A stretch of 64,000 bases of DNA from Tamlana sp. 2_MG-2023 (GCF_030548465.1 NZ_JAUOSF010000007.1:124001-188000), one strand, 5' to 3'; counted from the stretch's first letter, positions 18,301 to 27,806 are shown. Translations and numbers: made by a program. The notes: generated by a model not told the origin, from the sequence alone.

Positions 18301-19767
18301 TCACCTGTAAATTCCAACCGAACTAATAGCACTTATACTGTTAGTGATGTGCTATGGGACACACCAGGCAATCATAGAGATATTTATTCTATAACTTTTA
18401 ATGACGATAATAACTTTTATGATGGTGATGACAAATCCAATGATATTACCATTGCTGGTCGTTGGATTTATATTTACTCTAACAGGCTTAGTAATAATTA
18501 TTGGCAATGGCAACAGGTTTTCAGTAAAGGAACCATCAAAGTGGGCGAAGGCTATACCATGAAAGGGGTTGGCGGTGGCGCCATTAGCAATACCAAGAGC
18601 TATGTTTTTATAGGCTCACCAAACAATGGCCTTATAGAACTTGATATAACTACAGGTAACGAATATTTAATAGGAAACCCTTACCCTTCAGCTATTGATG
18701 CCAATTTATTTATCACTGATAACCAAAGCGTCATCACAGGGAGTTTATATTATTGGGATCATGTTGGTGGCGATTCACATTATTTAGCTGATTATGAAGG
18801 CAGTTATGCCACCTATAATTTATCCGGAACAGCACCAAGTGTAACAGCACCAAGTTCACCACCTGCAATTGCGGATGATATGGCAACTTCAAAAACAGCT
18901 GAACGATACATTCCCGTGGCACAAGGCTTTTTTGTTGAAGCAAGTTCAACAAGTGGCAAGATTACGTTTCAAAACTCACAACGGGTTTTTGAAAGAGAAA
19001 ACCTTACAAATTCAGAATCTACATTCATAAAAGAAACGAGCACTAAAACATCAAAAACTACAATTACAAAATTAGGTGATATAAGACCAAAAATCAGGTT
19101 AAAATACAGCTCACCATTGGGTTATCAAAGGCAATTACTCACTACCGTTGATACGAGCGCCACCAAAAATATAGATTGGGGCTACGATGCCAGACTAACT
19201 GAAGTTATTCCAGAAGACTTGTCTTGGGAAATTGAAAATGGTAAATACGTAATTCAAGGTATTAATAAAATTGATGAAACAACCATATTACCGCTCATTG
19301 TTAAAACCAGAACAAAAGCCAGTGATAGTGGTGGTATAATCACCTTTAGCATCGATTCTCTTGAAAACGATGCGCAAAATTATAACGTCTATTTAAAAGA
19401 TTTTGATACTTACCATGATTTAAAAAAAGCACCTTATGATGCCACTGTTGGAAAAGGAGAAACTTCTGGACGATTTGCTCTAGCTTTTTCCGATCAAACT
19501 TTAAACATCGAAGACGAAAATAACAAACTAGGCGTGCAGTTATTTTACAAAAAACAAAATGCCCATATCATTATCAACAACCCTAACAATACTAATTTAG
19601 AAAGCTTAACTGCGGTTAACACTTTAGGGCAAATCGTGTACAATAAACAAATAAACAGTACTCAAAACCGCCTTGAAATCCCTATACATCTCGCCGATGG
19701 CTTGTATGTGTTCTCAGTGAAAACAGGTAACACCGAGGTTTCTAAGAAAGTGATTGTGGCGGAATAA
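15328..19767 (+). CDS. giant T9SS-secreted surface protein (discoidin, TSP3, LamG)
   Basis: A 1479-aa paralogue of the preceding gene. After the signal peptide (FIHAQ) comes an F5/8 type C (discoidin) domain, residues about 30-175 (LTDNDPNTYWAYE, VTFDLGGFYSLNNIVVEQ, YVRYLRVTFTG). Then thrombospondin type 3 repeats (DTDGDGVTDNIDIDDDNDG), a beta-rich insert, more calcium repeats, a LamG domain (YFDGYNDYVETT ... KGEIDEVRIFNE), the shared module with YNYWSSPVNS, GEGYTMKGVG, NEYLIGNPYPSA and IPVAQGFFVEA, and a type A sorting domain (VNTLGQIVYNK ... GLYVFSV ... KKVIVAE). From the LamG region to the end it aligns almost collinearly with its neighbour, while the N-termini differ, so the pair looks like a tandem duplication with replaced binding heads. 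Carbohydrate or matrix binding is inferred. Confidence 0.85.
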   Translation: MIKNDLLFYKPLCVLLFLLITSHFIHAQTNIVAGIIPTITGDGTTETSKPTESGIDKLTDNDPNTYWAYEMTSGNVNDGTSVAVVTFDLGGFYSLNNIVVEQANNTRAYQYIVESSTNGTNYIQQVDRSSNTDTTSPWSDSFSINYVRYLRVTFTGAANYNDEWISISNMEVYTSSVGVFADTDGDGVTDNIDIDDDNDGILDSVETDICETRTTTASYVEVVVLNEDFGSGTDQVAINKNYNGASSDYAVENDDGDNVSNGKYTVYHTANSLDVATWGPADWGAAVDHTTGDTNGRMAIFDGKSGSELTAYEIRVDNLDAGSETEFSFYAVNLDIKNPPQTARKSPRIRMDILDPNNGNIQITAATSVTLPKHTEGVLIDPKKWTLTTGKIPAGFTSIIVRLTDEIIVAEGNDFAIDDIRVVQKFCDSDGDGIADILDIDDDNDGIPNMVELGISSEDTNSDGTLYGDTDWVDSNGNGMRDDFESGQSNYLDFNSNADLDFDGDSVPDYLDLDSDNDGIFDTLEYDGFGDIDITGNGVGDGTDTDGDGLLDIKDTLDGFGLNGYPDPIETTSGTPDYLNVQSDGTNYDILAIEHLYPGLDSPTVDGVIDDTTDADQDGIMDALDTDTSNFGSPRAIDGSYSLYFDGYNDYVETTSFLNNTNEGTMMCWVKIDPTATGGEYIMGQENISFIYTGTNIDFFVESNLIGQATVTKGKWIHLTGTYSSTNGESFYINGQEVNNTTNNSGVDGSGTNFIIGRSPSALTSFFKGEIDEVRIFNEALSQEDIQRMMCQELDETATPKFSSGKIIPKEIKSNLNTSLIRYYRMDTYLDDQLIDLSNSAVDATIYNVKNIFSQTAPMPYVTKSNTGNPHWGDPNSWMHGDVWDIPNSESVIVNIKHDITNRPGTGGNGGPGEPLTHLGLIVDPNTNFEVHSNKELKNTWYLDIGDDGLIDLQGEGQLVQTEESTLGNGNGVIERDQEGTTNKYSYNYWSSPVNSNRTNSTYTVSDVLWDTPGNHRDIYSITFNDDNNFYDGDDKSNDITIAGRWIYIYSNRLSNNYWQWQQVFSKGTIKVGEGYTMKGVGGGAISNTKSYVFIGSPNNGLIELDITTGNEYLIGNPYPSAIDANLFITDNQSVITGSLYYWDHVGGDSHYLADYEGSYATYNLSGTAPSVTAPSSPPAIADDMATSKTAERYIPVAQGFFVEASSTSGKITFQNSQRVFERENLTNSESTFIKETSTKTSKTTITKLGDIRPKIRLKYSSPLGYQRQLLTTVDTSATKNIDWGYDARLTEVIPEDLSWEIENGKYVIQGINKIDETTILPLIVKTRTKASDSGGIITFSIDSLENDAQNYNVYLKDFDTYHDLKKAPYDATVGKGETSGRFALAFSDQTLNIEDENNKLGVQLFYKKQNAHIIINNPNNTNLESLTAVNTLGQIVYNKQINSTQNRLEIPIHLADGLYVFSVKTGNTEVSKKVIVAE

Positions 19768-20080
19768 CTGTTTATGTGTTTAATCGTTGGACATAGGGCT
19801 AAGAACCGTAACCACGACTAAGAATTGTTTATTGATGTGTTGTCATTCAGAAAGAGGTACGACTGAAGAATCTTTTCATATTACATATTTATTTGAAAAC
19901 TTTGACCGAAGACGGGAGACGGAAGACCGTTGACAATACGTGAATTTTTCAACTTTTCATTATTCATTTTTAATTGATGAAATATTGATTCGTTTAACCG
20001 TGTAATCGTGGGCTTTACTACTGAAAAAGAGAAACATCAACCGTTGGAACATGCACTGACTTCTAACTTGGTGAAATTTT
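19768..20080. other. intergenic region with decayed interspersed repeats
   Basis: 313 nt between convergent genes. It holds GTCATTC...GAATCTTTTC near 19842-19880, a form of an intergenic repeat I know from many Bacteroidota genomes (CATTC...GAATCT), and a GACGGGAGACGGAAGACC-type stretch near 19912-19930. No gene or convincing terminator was seen. Confidence 0.4.
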
Positions 20081-20959
20081 TCATTTTTCACTGAAAACAA
20101 CCGTTTTTATCATCTCATGATCAGATTCAGAGGAAATTATTTTTTCAGAATCTAAAACTTCTAAATCCTTAGACACCCAAATATGATCAATGGATAGAAG
20201 CGGAAGCCCCCAAGGCCAGGTTTCTCTAAAACCATTGCCTTTTGATGAAAACCAATGATTAAAATGATCTTTAATTTCTTCAAAATAGAGAGATTCATAA
20301 GGCAAATTAAAGTCACCTAAAACAATACTTCGCTCCAGAAACTCTAAATGTTCATCTACATAATCTAATTCCCAATGCCGTGGTACATCTTTACTACCGG
20401 TCACATCAACGGCATAAAATTGGAGATTACAAGTTTCAAAGTGTACGACTGATGTATGGTAATGGGAAGTAACATCCGAAATGATTTTCATTGGATGTTT
20501 AGAAAAAATAGACAACTCTCTAGTCGATTTATAAAAACTATAATCGGGATATTTTGCTTGAAGTTCTTTAAAATCGGTATCACTAGCTTCAGCAAGCACC
20601 ATCACATCAGGGAATTCACCGTATTGGGCAATGGCATCTTTGAACGTATGAACTCTTGATGTATTCCAAAACACGACTTCAACGTCAGAATCTTTAATCG
20701 GTTCAGCGAAGCTAAATCTAAAACTACGACCTAACCAAACAACTAATAAGATACCAGCGAGTATTAAATTATACTTTCGTCGCTTTCCTAGAAAAATAGA
20801 AAGCCCTAAAATAATCCCGATAATTACAGGCAAAGGAAAAGGGTAAAACCATAAAGACAACTCATAAGTGCGGTCTTTGATTATAAAATGTAGCATCAAT
20901 AAGGTAATAATGATGGTAACATTCAAAAAGAGATATAAACCTTTAATAAATTTCAGCAT
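20081..20959 (-). CDS. membrane-anchored endonuclease/exonuclease/phosphatase-family protein
   Basis: A 292-aa protein. Three hydrophobic helices fill the first ~85 residues. Then comes an EEP domain facing outward: VFWNTSRV, LAEASD (metal-binding Glu), SIVLGDFNLP (catalytic Asp/Asn) and SIDHIWVS with SESDHEMI (catalytic His pairs). The fold covers DNases, phosphodiesterases and sphingomyelinases; the substrate cannot be inferred. It is last in a three-gene operon, its ATG overlapping the stop codon of the gene before it (TAATG). Confidence 0.82.
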   Translation of the reverse strand: MLKFIKGLYLFLNVTIIITLLMLHFIIKDRTYELSLWFYPFPLPVIIGIILGLSIFLGKRRKYNLILAGILLVVWLGRSFRFSFAEPIKDSDVEVVFWNTSRVHTFKDAIAQYGEFPDVMVLAEASDTDFKELQAKYPDYSFYKSTRELSIFSKHPMKIISDVTSHYHTSVVHFETCNLQFYAVDVTGSKDVPRHWELDYVDEHLEFLERSIVLGDFNLPYESLYFEEIKDHFNHWFSSKGNGFRETWPWGLPLLSIDHIWVSKDLEVLDSEKIISSESDHEMIKTVVFSEK

Positions 20960-21522
20960 TATCTCAAGTGGTAACCTTTAGCTGCCCACCACGGGTGCAC
21001 TTCAACTTCTAACCGCTTTGCTTTAACCATTGGATCGTCATTAGCTAAACGTTCTGCCATTTTTTTAGTTGGTACATTATAAATGGTAATGCCTCGAAAA
21101 TCGGTATCGTCACCAAAAGGTCCTGAAATATCTGCGTGTCCTTCTTCGTACATTTTTCCTAAATACTCCAAATGTTGTTCTTGCAGATCTAAAGCTTCCT
21201 CTTCATTTTGTCCGCGAATAGCGCCCGACTTTAAAAATGCAATAAAGTACTGCTGCATTAAAATAGTATCTTGAGTTTTTTCATCAACAAAATCGAAAGT
21301 TTTATACCCTTTCTTTTTAAGCGCTTCTTTGATTTCCTGATGTGTTTTTTTAGCAGCCTCCTCCTCAATATAAGCATTATACAAGGAATCTTTCACTTTA
21401 TTAACTGCAATTTCTTCAGGTGTTAATACAATAGGCTCTGGCACCTTTTCCGCTTCATCTTTACAAGCTAAAATTGTTAGCATGATTAAAAAAACTGGGG
21501 CTATTTTTTTTATTATTTCCAT
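20959..21522 (-). CDS. lipoprotein with YciI-like domain
   Basis: A 187-aa protein. The N-terminus (LIMLTILACKDE) is a lipoprotein signal with Cys near residue 20. A charged helix (residues 45-75) leads into a YciI-like ferredoxin fold: YFIAFLKSGAIRGQNEEEALDLQEQHLEYLGKMYEEGHADISGPFGDDTDFRGITIYNVPTKKMAERLANDDPMV, where the HLEYL histidine and GPF...D segment match the family core. YciI-like proteins are small enzymes or binding proteins of mostly unknown substrate. It overlaps the CYTH gene by 10 nt and the next gene by one base. Confidence 0.78.
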   Translation of the reverse strand: MEIIKKIAPVFLIMLTILACKDEAEKVPEPIVLTPEEIAVNKVKDSLYNAYIEEEAAKKTHQEIKEALKKKGYKTFDFVDEKTQDTILMQQYFIAFLKSGAIRGQNEEEALDLQEQHLEYLGKMYEEGHADISGPFGDDTDFRGITIYNVPTKKMAERLANDDPMVKAKRLEVEVHPWWAAKGYHLR

Positions 21523-21983
21523 AATTTAAACGGGTTTTTACTTAATTGGGAATTGTAATATTTTATGTCTCCGGTAACCTCTTGGGCTAACCACTCAGGT
21601 TTTATATACGGTTGTGTTTCGCTTTTCAGTTCAACTTCAGCAACAATCAATCCTTGGTTCTCTCCAAAAAACTCATCAACTTCATAGACGTGTTCGCCAA
21701 CCTGTACTTCATAACGTATTTTATCAATGACGGTTTCTTCACAAAGCTTTAAAAGCGCAAGAGCTTCGTCTTGGTCAATTTCTCTTTCCCACTCAAAACG
21801 GGATAAACCAGATGGCGATGACGGCCCTTTAACTGTAATATAGCCCAAATCACCTTTAATACGAATGCGCACGGCACGATCTTTATTAGAATTTAGATAT
21901 CCTTGGCAAATACGGGTTTGCTTAAAAGCCTCATTTTTAAAAGCTTCGGAATGCACTAAAAACTTACGTTCTATTTCTATCAT
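21513..21983 (-). CDS. CYTH-domain (triphosphate tunnel) protein
   Basis: A 156-aa protein that starts MIEIERKFLV, the EIERKF form of the ExExK metal/triphosphate motif. Further tunnel residues: RAVRIRIKGDLGYITVKGP and FEWEREID, then YEVDEF and VAEVELKSE, and KYYNSQLSK at the end. Members hydrolyse inorganic triphosphate or related compounds; some are adenylate or thiamine triphosphate enzymes. The short one-domain form here is usually a tripolyphosphatase, which I infer only. It is the first gene of the CYTH / YciI-like / EEP operon. Confidence 0.85.
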   Translation of the reverse strand: MIEIERKFLVHSEAFKNEAFKQTRICQGYLNSNKDRAVRIRIKGDLGYITVKGPSSPSGLSRFEWEREIDQDEALALLKLCEETVIDKIRYEVQVGEHVYEVDEFFGENQGLIVAEVELKSETQPYIKPEWLAQEVTGDIKYYNSQLSKNPFKLWK

Positions 21984-22080
21984 ATATGTAGCTTCTCAAA
22001 AAGAAGTAAAAAATCTATTATTCTGTTTAATTCTGAAGCCATACGATTATTGACTGCTCAGGAATTCATAAATTTACAGT

Positions 22081-23178
22081 ATGTTATCCGATTTACCAAT
22101 AAGAAAAATAATTCATGTCGATATGGATGCTTTTTATGCATCGGTAGCACAATTGGATAACCCAGAATTAAAAGGTAAAGCAATTGCGGTTGGTGGTTCT
22201 GGAAACCGAGGTGTGATTAGCGCCGCCAGTTATGAAGCCCGAAAATTTGGTGTTAAAAGTGCCATGTCTGGAAATTTAGCCGCTAAACTTTGTCCGGAAC
22301 TCATTTTTGTGAAAACCGATTTTGAACGCTACAACGAAATTTCAAAAAAGATTAGAACCATATTTTTTGATTACACCGATTTAGTAGAGCCCCTATCACT
22401 AGACGAAGCCTATTTAGATGTCACCCAAAACAAAAAGGGAAACCCCAGTGCCTCATTAATTGCTGAAGAAATTCGCGAACGTATTTTTAAGGAAGTAGGC
22501 TTAACAGCTTCCGCAGGTATTTCAATCAATAAATTTATAGCCAAAGTAGCAAGCGATTATAACAAGCCTAACGGACAAAAAACCGTGAATCCCGAGGAGG
22601 TGCTTGAATTTTTAGAAATCTTAGATATTAGAAAATTTTATGGCGTAGGTAAAGTGACGGCCGAAAAAATGTATCAAAAAGGTATTTTTACTGGACTGGA
22701 CTTAAAAAATAAATCTCTTGAATATTTAGAGGAACACTTCGGAAAATCGGGGCGTTACTATTATTATGTAGTAAGAGGTGTTCATACCAGCGAAGTAAAA
22801 CCAAACCGTATTAGAAAAAGTTTAGCCGCCGAGCGTACCTTTAGCGAAAATTTATCTTCGGAAGTCTTCATGCTTGAAAAGCTAGACCTTATTTCTGAAG
22901 AAGTATCGAAACGACTTTCAAAAAATAAAGTTGCTGGAAAAACGGTAACACTTAAAATTAAATACAGTGATTTCACTTTACAAACTAGAAGTAAAACCTT
23001 GCCTTATTATATTAACGATAAAGACCTCATTCTAGAAACCGCAAAATCTTTATTATATCAGGAGAAATTAAATAATTCGGTTCGACTTTTAGGTATTTCA
23101 ATGTCAAACTTAAATACAGAAACCAAAAAAGCTCCAGAGAAAAAAAGCGTGAGTGTTCAGTTGAAAATTGAATTTTGA
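22081..23178 (+). CDS. dinB: DNA polymerase IV
   Basis: A 365-aa Y-family translesion polymerase. It shows HVDMDAFYASVAQLDNPELKGK at the N-terminus, AASYEARKFGVKSAM, and EPLSLDEAYLDVT near residue 105, so all catalytic acids are present. The thumb HhH (FYGVGKVTAEKMYQKG) and little finger follow, and the last residues (VSVQLKIEF) look like a clamp-binding tail. It is the standard DinB form and a distant paralogue of the polymerase at 1957-3174, so this organism has at least two Y-family enzymes. It is transcribed alone, divergent from the CYTH operon. Confidence 0.9.
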   Translation: MLSDLPIRKIIHVDMDAFYASVAQLDNPELKGKAIAVGGSGNRGVISAASYEARKFGVKSAMSGNLAAKLCPELIFVKTDFERYNEISKKIRTIFFDYTDLVEPLSLDEAYLDVTQNKKGNPSASLIAEEIRERIFKEVGLTASAGISINKFIAKVASDYNKPNGQKTVNPEEVLEFLEILDIRKFYGVGKVTAEKMYQKGIFTGLDLKNKSLEYLEEHFGKSGRYYYYVVRGVHTSEVKPNRIRKSLAAERTFSENLSSEVFMLEKLDLISEEVSKRLSKNKVAGKTVTLKIKYSDFTLQTRSKTLPYYINDKDLILETAKSLLYQEKLNNSVRLLGISMSNLNTETKKAPEKKSVSVQLKIEF

Positions 23179-23693
<515 letters not shown>

Positions 23694-23735
23694 TTATTAG
23701 TATTAATTCTAAATAATATTTAGATTAATTCTAAT
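23694..23735 (+). promoter_or_regulatory. putative double Fur-type box
   Basis: ATTTAGATTAATTCTAAT (23718-23735) is an inverted repeat TTAGA-N5-TCTAA. A related half-match (ATTAATTCTAAAT, 23702-23714) lies beside it, and the two are joined by the palindrome TCTAAAT-N3-ATTTAGA. The pattern resembles operators I remember before iron-uptake genes in flavobacteria. It lies 129 nt before the receptor start. Confidence 0.45.
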
Positions 23736-23806
23736 TTAACATCATAAATTTTAACACTTTCTTCAAATTTTAGCCTAAGAGTAAAATATACTCAAAAATA
23801 AAACAC

Positions 23807-23829
23807 TTATTTGTAACTAGTCTAAATAA
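23807..23829 (+). promoter_or_regulatory. second Fur-like site near receptor start
   Basis: TTATTT and AAATAA flank an 11-nt centre whose right half (TCT) matches the 23718 box; the left half is degenerate. Located 35 nt before the start codon. Weaker than the upstream pair. Confidence 0.3.
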
Positions 23830-23863
23830 ACATACTTTTGTTAAAATTTTTATAACGTCTGTT

Positions 23864-26314
23864 TTGAAAACATATTTAACATCAATATTCCTCTTATTAT
23901 TTAGTCTATTTGGCTATAGCCAGAATGGTCATTTATACGGTGAAATCGCATTTAATAATGATGAGCCTGTACTTGGAGCACAAGTGGTATTAAGAGGGGG
24001 TAGCATTGAACGGATTACTTCATCGGGTATTGATGGCGAATTTGCTTTTAAAAACCTCCCTTATGGTACCTATACCATCGAAACGCATTCTTTAGAAGCT
24101 AAACCGCACACTATAGAAGCCGAAATAAATGCTGTTGAACAAACCTTAAAATATGTTTTAGAAATTACAGAGTTTCAAGATTTAGAGGAAGTTCACCTAC
24201 GAACGAAAACTAAAAAAGAAAAAATAGAAGAAGGTGGTTTTGCTGTAGCTATTATAGATACAAAAGAAGCTTCTTTAAGAAATCTAACCACAAACGAACT
24301 ATTAGATAGATCGGTAGGTGTTCGTATTAGGCAAAATGGAGGTATTGGATCTAATGTTGAATATAACCTAAACGGTATGTCTGGTAGCACCATTGGAATA
24401 TTTATTGACGGTTTAGAACTATCAACTTACGGTCAATCCTTCAACCTTAATAATATACCAACTTCTATGATTGAGCGTATTGAGGTTTATAAAGGTGTTT
24501 TGCCTTCACATCTTACAGGAGATTACGCTGGAGGAGCCATAAATGTTGTACTAAAAAAAGACGTTTCTCAAAACAACATCAATTTAGCCACTTCTTATGG
24601 CTCATTTAACACCTTTCAATCAGATGTTGGCGTGACTCTTAGAGAGAAAAAGACAGGACTTTCTTTTAGGGGAGCAGCTTTTTATATCTATACCGACAAT
24701 AGTTATGAAACTTGGGGTCGTTCAACTACTTATGTAAATCACCTAGGCCAAATTACAAGACCTTATCGAGCGAAACGATTTAATAACACTTACAAGTCTA
24801 TTGGTGGCCGATTTGAAGCTGGATTTACTGATACCAAATGGGCAGATCAATTTTTTATAGGCTACAACGGATCTAGTAACTATAAGGAAATTCCTCATGG
24901 GGTTACAATGGCTGTGCCATATGTTGGTAGATTTAATGAAACCGCAGCTAAAGTCATCTTGCTAAATTACAGTAAGAAAGATTTCCTAACCGAAAATTTA
25001 GCACTAAATATTAATGGTGCACAAAGTTATCGAAATACCTTTTTACAAGATACAGTTGGAATTGCCTATAACTGGGATGGCACTATGCGAGAAGTTATTG
25101 AATATGGTGAAAGAGTTCCTCTTAAAACACTTCAAGGAGGACAACAAGGGGAAAAAACGATGCTTGATATAGACAGAAGAATTACCAATATACGATCAAA
25201 TTTGGGGTATATGGTGGCTCATAGGCATCGCGTATCTCTTAATCACAAATATGAAGGCACTAAGCGAACAGACGAAGATTTATTAAACGCTATTAATCAA
25301 GATCTCGCAACAAAAAGTATTATATCACAAAATATCGTTTCGCTTAATTATGAGGCGGAAACTTTTAATAGAAAGCTAAAAACAAACCTATTAGGTAAAT
25401 ACATCAGCAACAGAACGAAACAAACAAAGTCCGATATCGTGGTAATAAACGAGGAAAATACTGTTGTAACAAAAGACACGCTTACCACAAACTCAAATTT
25501 CGGTTATGGAGGAACCTTATCTTTTAATGCTTTCACCGATTTTTATCTTATTGCTTCAGCAGAAAACTCATTTATAGCCCCATCGGAAAATCAATTATTT
25601 GGAGCTCCAGAAATAAACATCCTACCGAATACAAATTTAAATCCAGAACAAAATATTAATTACAATTTAGGTTTTAGATTTGGCACTTTAGAAATTGACA
25701 AACACAAATTTTCTGTTTATGCCAATGCGTTTTGGCGCAACGGATACGACAAGATTACCCAACAGGTCGTTGACGAGTCCGAAATTGAAGAAGAAGCCGA
25801 TGCCGATATTCAAACTACAAGGTACGTGAACCTAGGTAAAACACAAGCCCGAGGATATGAAGCAGAACTAATTTATATTTATAATAACAGATTAAATACA
25901 TCTTTTAATTTTTCAAAATTTAACAATGTATTTAAACAAGAATTAGATGAAAATGGTGATGAGCATTCTCTGTTAGGCCAACAAGTACCTAACGAACCGT
26001 TTTTTACAATAAATGCTAACATACAGTACAGATTTGATAATCTGTTTCAGAAAAAATCTATTCTTAACACCTACTATACCATAGGTTATGTAGGTGAATA
26101 CTATACCGTTTGGGGCCAGCCAGAATGGTCAAAAACACCAAGCCAACTCACACATGATTTAGGAGTGAGTTACCATTTTCCTTCTCAAAATCTCATTGCC
26201 AGTATAGATGTAAAAAACCTATTTAATGCCGAAGTCTACGACAACTTTGCCATACAAAAACCAGGAAGAGGAATCTATTTCAAGTTAAATTACATAATCA
26301 ATAATTTTTTATAA
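23864..26314 (+). CDS. TonB-dependent outer membrane receptor
   Basis: An 816-aa receptor. The start is a TTG at 23864, supported by an immediate signal peptide (KTYLTSIFLLLFSLFGYSQ) and no usable ATG upstream. Residues about 25-100 form a carboxypeptidase-regulatory-like domain (GQVVLRGG, DGEFAFKNLPYGTYTIET). The plug follows (LTTNELLDRSVGVRIRQNGG, GIFIDGLEL, IERIEVYKGVLPSHLTGDYAGGAINVVLK), then a beta-barrel ending in an aromatic strand (GRGIYFKLNYI). It imports a chelated metal or other ligand using TonB energy. The DUF4374 lipoprotein gene 17 nt downstream and the Fur-like boxes upstream suggest iron, probably a siderophore; the ligand itself is not shown. Confidence 0.87.
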   Translation: MKTYLTSIFLLLFSLFGYSQNGHLYGEIAFNNDEPVLGAQVVLRGGSIERITSSGIDGEFAFKNLPYGTYTIETHSLEAKPHTIEAEINAVEQTLKYVLEITEFQDLEEVHLRTKTKKEKIEEGGFAVAIIDTKEASLRNLTTNELLDRSVGVRIRQNGGIGSNVEYNLNGMSGSTIGIFIDGLELSTYGQSFNLNNIPTSMIERIEVYKGVLPSHLTGDYAGGAINVVLKKDVSQNNINLATSYGSFNTFQSDVGVTLREKKTGLSFRGAAFYIYTDNSYETWGRSTTYVNHLGQITRPYRAKRFNNTYKSIGGRFEAGFTDTKWADQFFIGYNGSSNYKEIPHGVTMAVPYVGRFNETAAKVILLNYSKKDFLTENLALNINGAQSYRNTFLQDTVGIAYNWDGTMREVIEYGERVPLKTLQGGQQGEKTMLDIDRRITNIRSNLGYMVAHRHRVSLNHKYEGTKRTDEDLLNAINQDLATKSIISQNIVSLNYEAETFNRKLKTNLLGKYISNRTKQTKSDIVVINEENTVVTKDTLTTNSNFGYGGTLSFNAFTDFYLIASAENSFIAPSENQLFGAPEINILPNTNLNPEQNINYNLGFRFGTLEIDKHKFSVYANAFWRNGYDKITQQVVDESEIEEEADADIQTTRYVNLGKTQARGYEAELIYIYNNRLNTSFNFSKFNNVFKQELDENGDEHSLLGQQVPNEPFFTINANIQYRFDNLFQKKSILNTYYTIGYVGEYYTVWGQPEWSKTPSQLTHDLGVSYHFPSQNLIASIDVKNLFNAEVYDNFAIQKPGRGIYFKLNYIINNFL

Positions 26315-26331
26315 TCAAATTAACTATTAAC

Positions 26332-27708
26332 ATGAAAAAAAATCTAATTAACATAGGAGTATTAAGTCTCATCTTAGCTTTTACTAGCTGTAGCAGTGAT
26401 GATGTTCAATCGGAAGGTGAAGGAACACCACCAGAAGAGGACAGTACGCGATGGATAACCATTACAGGATCTTTCCCTGACGATAATGGAACTGGAGGGA
26501 ATGGAGGTACACGTGCCTTCGCTTTAACAGAAGAAGATGCTGCAGACCCTACTTATGAACTAAACCTTTTTAAAATAGAAAACGGAAATTTTGTTGAAGG
26601 GATTGGCTTAAAATCTAGCCGTACAGCTCGTGTACAAGCTTCTGAAAATGGTGAATTTTTATACAACATCCAGTACACAGGTACTGAAGGTGGTGTATTT
26701 AATAAATATGCTGTGAACGGAGAAGCCGATTTCGAAGAAGTAGGTTACGAATTAAATACCGCTGCGATTTTAGGAACCGCACCTCGTTGGATGAAAGCTG
26801 CGGAAGGTATTGGTATTGGTGTTTACGCAAGCACATACGATGTAGAATATGAAGGAGAAGCTCCAAACTTTGACTTTATAGCTCACGATAGTGAAGTAAA
26901 AATAGCTTTATTAGATCTAGAGAATACAGCTATCACAAACACAGCTATTTTTGACTTCCCTTGGACTGACGAAGAAAGAGCTGCTGGTTATAGTGTAGGT
27001 CGTGTAGATGTGCCTATTTTAAATGAAGCCCAAACGAAACTTTTTATTGGATGTAGAGTAAGAAAATTAGATCCTACTGCTACTCCTGAATTAGATGAAG
27101 ACGGTAACCCAAGCTGGCCTAGTGACGATATAAACGGGACAAAAACTTTAGTGGTAGATTTTCCATCATTAAGAAACCCTACTTATATTACGTCTACGCT
27201 TTCAACAGAAGTTAACAATGCATATCGCACCATGACACAATATATTGGTAGTGATGGACACATTTATCAAGCCACTGCTACAGGTGGTGCAGAAATTTTA
27301 CGTATCAATAGCACCACTAGCGATTACGACTCAAGTTTCTATTTTAACTTAAATGACGTTTTAGGACTTACAGGAGCAAGAATTAGAGCTTGGAGATATG
27401 TAAAGGATGGTATTGGTGTTGTGTTATATACTTCTGACGATGCTGAAGGTGGATATATTGCATTAATCGATTTACACAATCCTGCTAACTCTGTTAAATT
27501 ATCTACAGATGTAGAATCAGACCCAGAATTAGAAAGTACTTTGGGACAATTCCAAAACATTGGTCTTATTGGAGATATAGCATACGTTCCATTAACACCA
27601 TCAGGTAAAGAAGGCGCTATTTACGTTATAAATACAGTTACAAAAGAAATAAAAAAAGGCGCGCAGTTAAAAACCATTTCAGGAAGCTATTACTTAGGAG
27701 CTTACTAA
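26332..27708 (+). CDS. DUF4374-family lipoprotein
   Basis: A 458-aa protein with lipoprotein signal (LAFTSCSSDDVQSEGEG; Cys near residue 20, followed by acidic residues typical of surface-exposed lipoproteins in this phylum). The mature part is a beta-propeller-like chain with repeated sheet motifs (RWITITGSFP, TRAFALTEED, YELNLFKIENGNFVEG, NIGLIGDIAYVPLTPSGKEGAIYVINT). I recognise it as DUF4374, which usually sits beside TonB receptors of iron uptake loci. It likely helps capture or hand over the ligand at the cell surface. It is translated from the same message as the receptor. Confidence 0.8.
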   Translation: MKKNLINIGVLSLILAFTSCSSDDVQSEGEGTPPEEDSTRWITITGSFPDDNGTGGNGGTRAFALTEEDAADPTYELNLFKIENGNFVEGIGLKSSRTARVQASENGEFLYNIQYTGTEGGVFNKYAVNGEADFEEVGYELNTAAILGTAPRWMKAAEGIGIGVYASTYDVEYEGEAPNFDFIAHDSEVKIALLDLENTAITNTAIFDFPWTDEERAAGYSVGRVDVPILNEAQTKLFIGCRVRKLDPTATPELDEDGNPSWPSDDINGTKTLVVDFPSLRNPTYITSTLSTEVNNAYRTMTQYIGSDGHIYQATATGGAEILRINSTTSDYDSSFYFNLNDVLGLTGARIRAWRYVKDGIGVVLYTSDDAEGGYIALIDLHNPANSVKLSTDVESDPELESTLGQFQNIGLIGDIAYVPLTPSGKEGAIYVINTVTKEIKKGAQLKTISGSYYLGAY

Positions 27709-27736
27709 AACTTCGGTATTTTTAATATATTATTAC

Positions 27737-27772
27737 AAAAGAGAGACTGCCTTTTCAGGCAGTCTCTCTTTT
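27737..27772 (+). terminator. terminator of the receptor operon
   Basis: A perfect 16-bp stem, AAAAGAGAGACTGCCT with its complement, around loop TTTC, ending in TTTT. Sits 28 nt after the stop codon. Confidence 0.85.
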
Positions 27773-27806
27773 GTATATATAGAAATTAAAGCTAAAGATT
27801 AGACAC

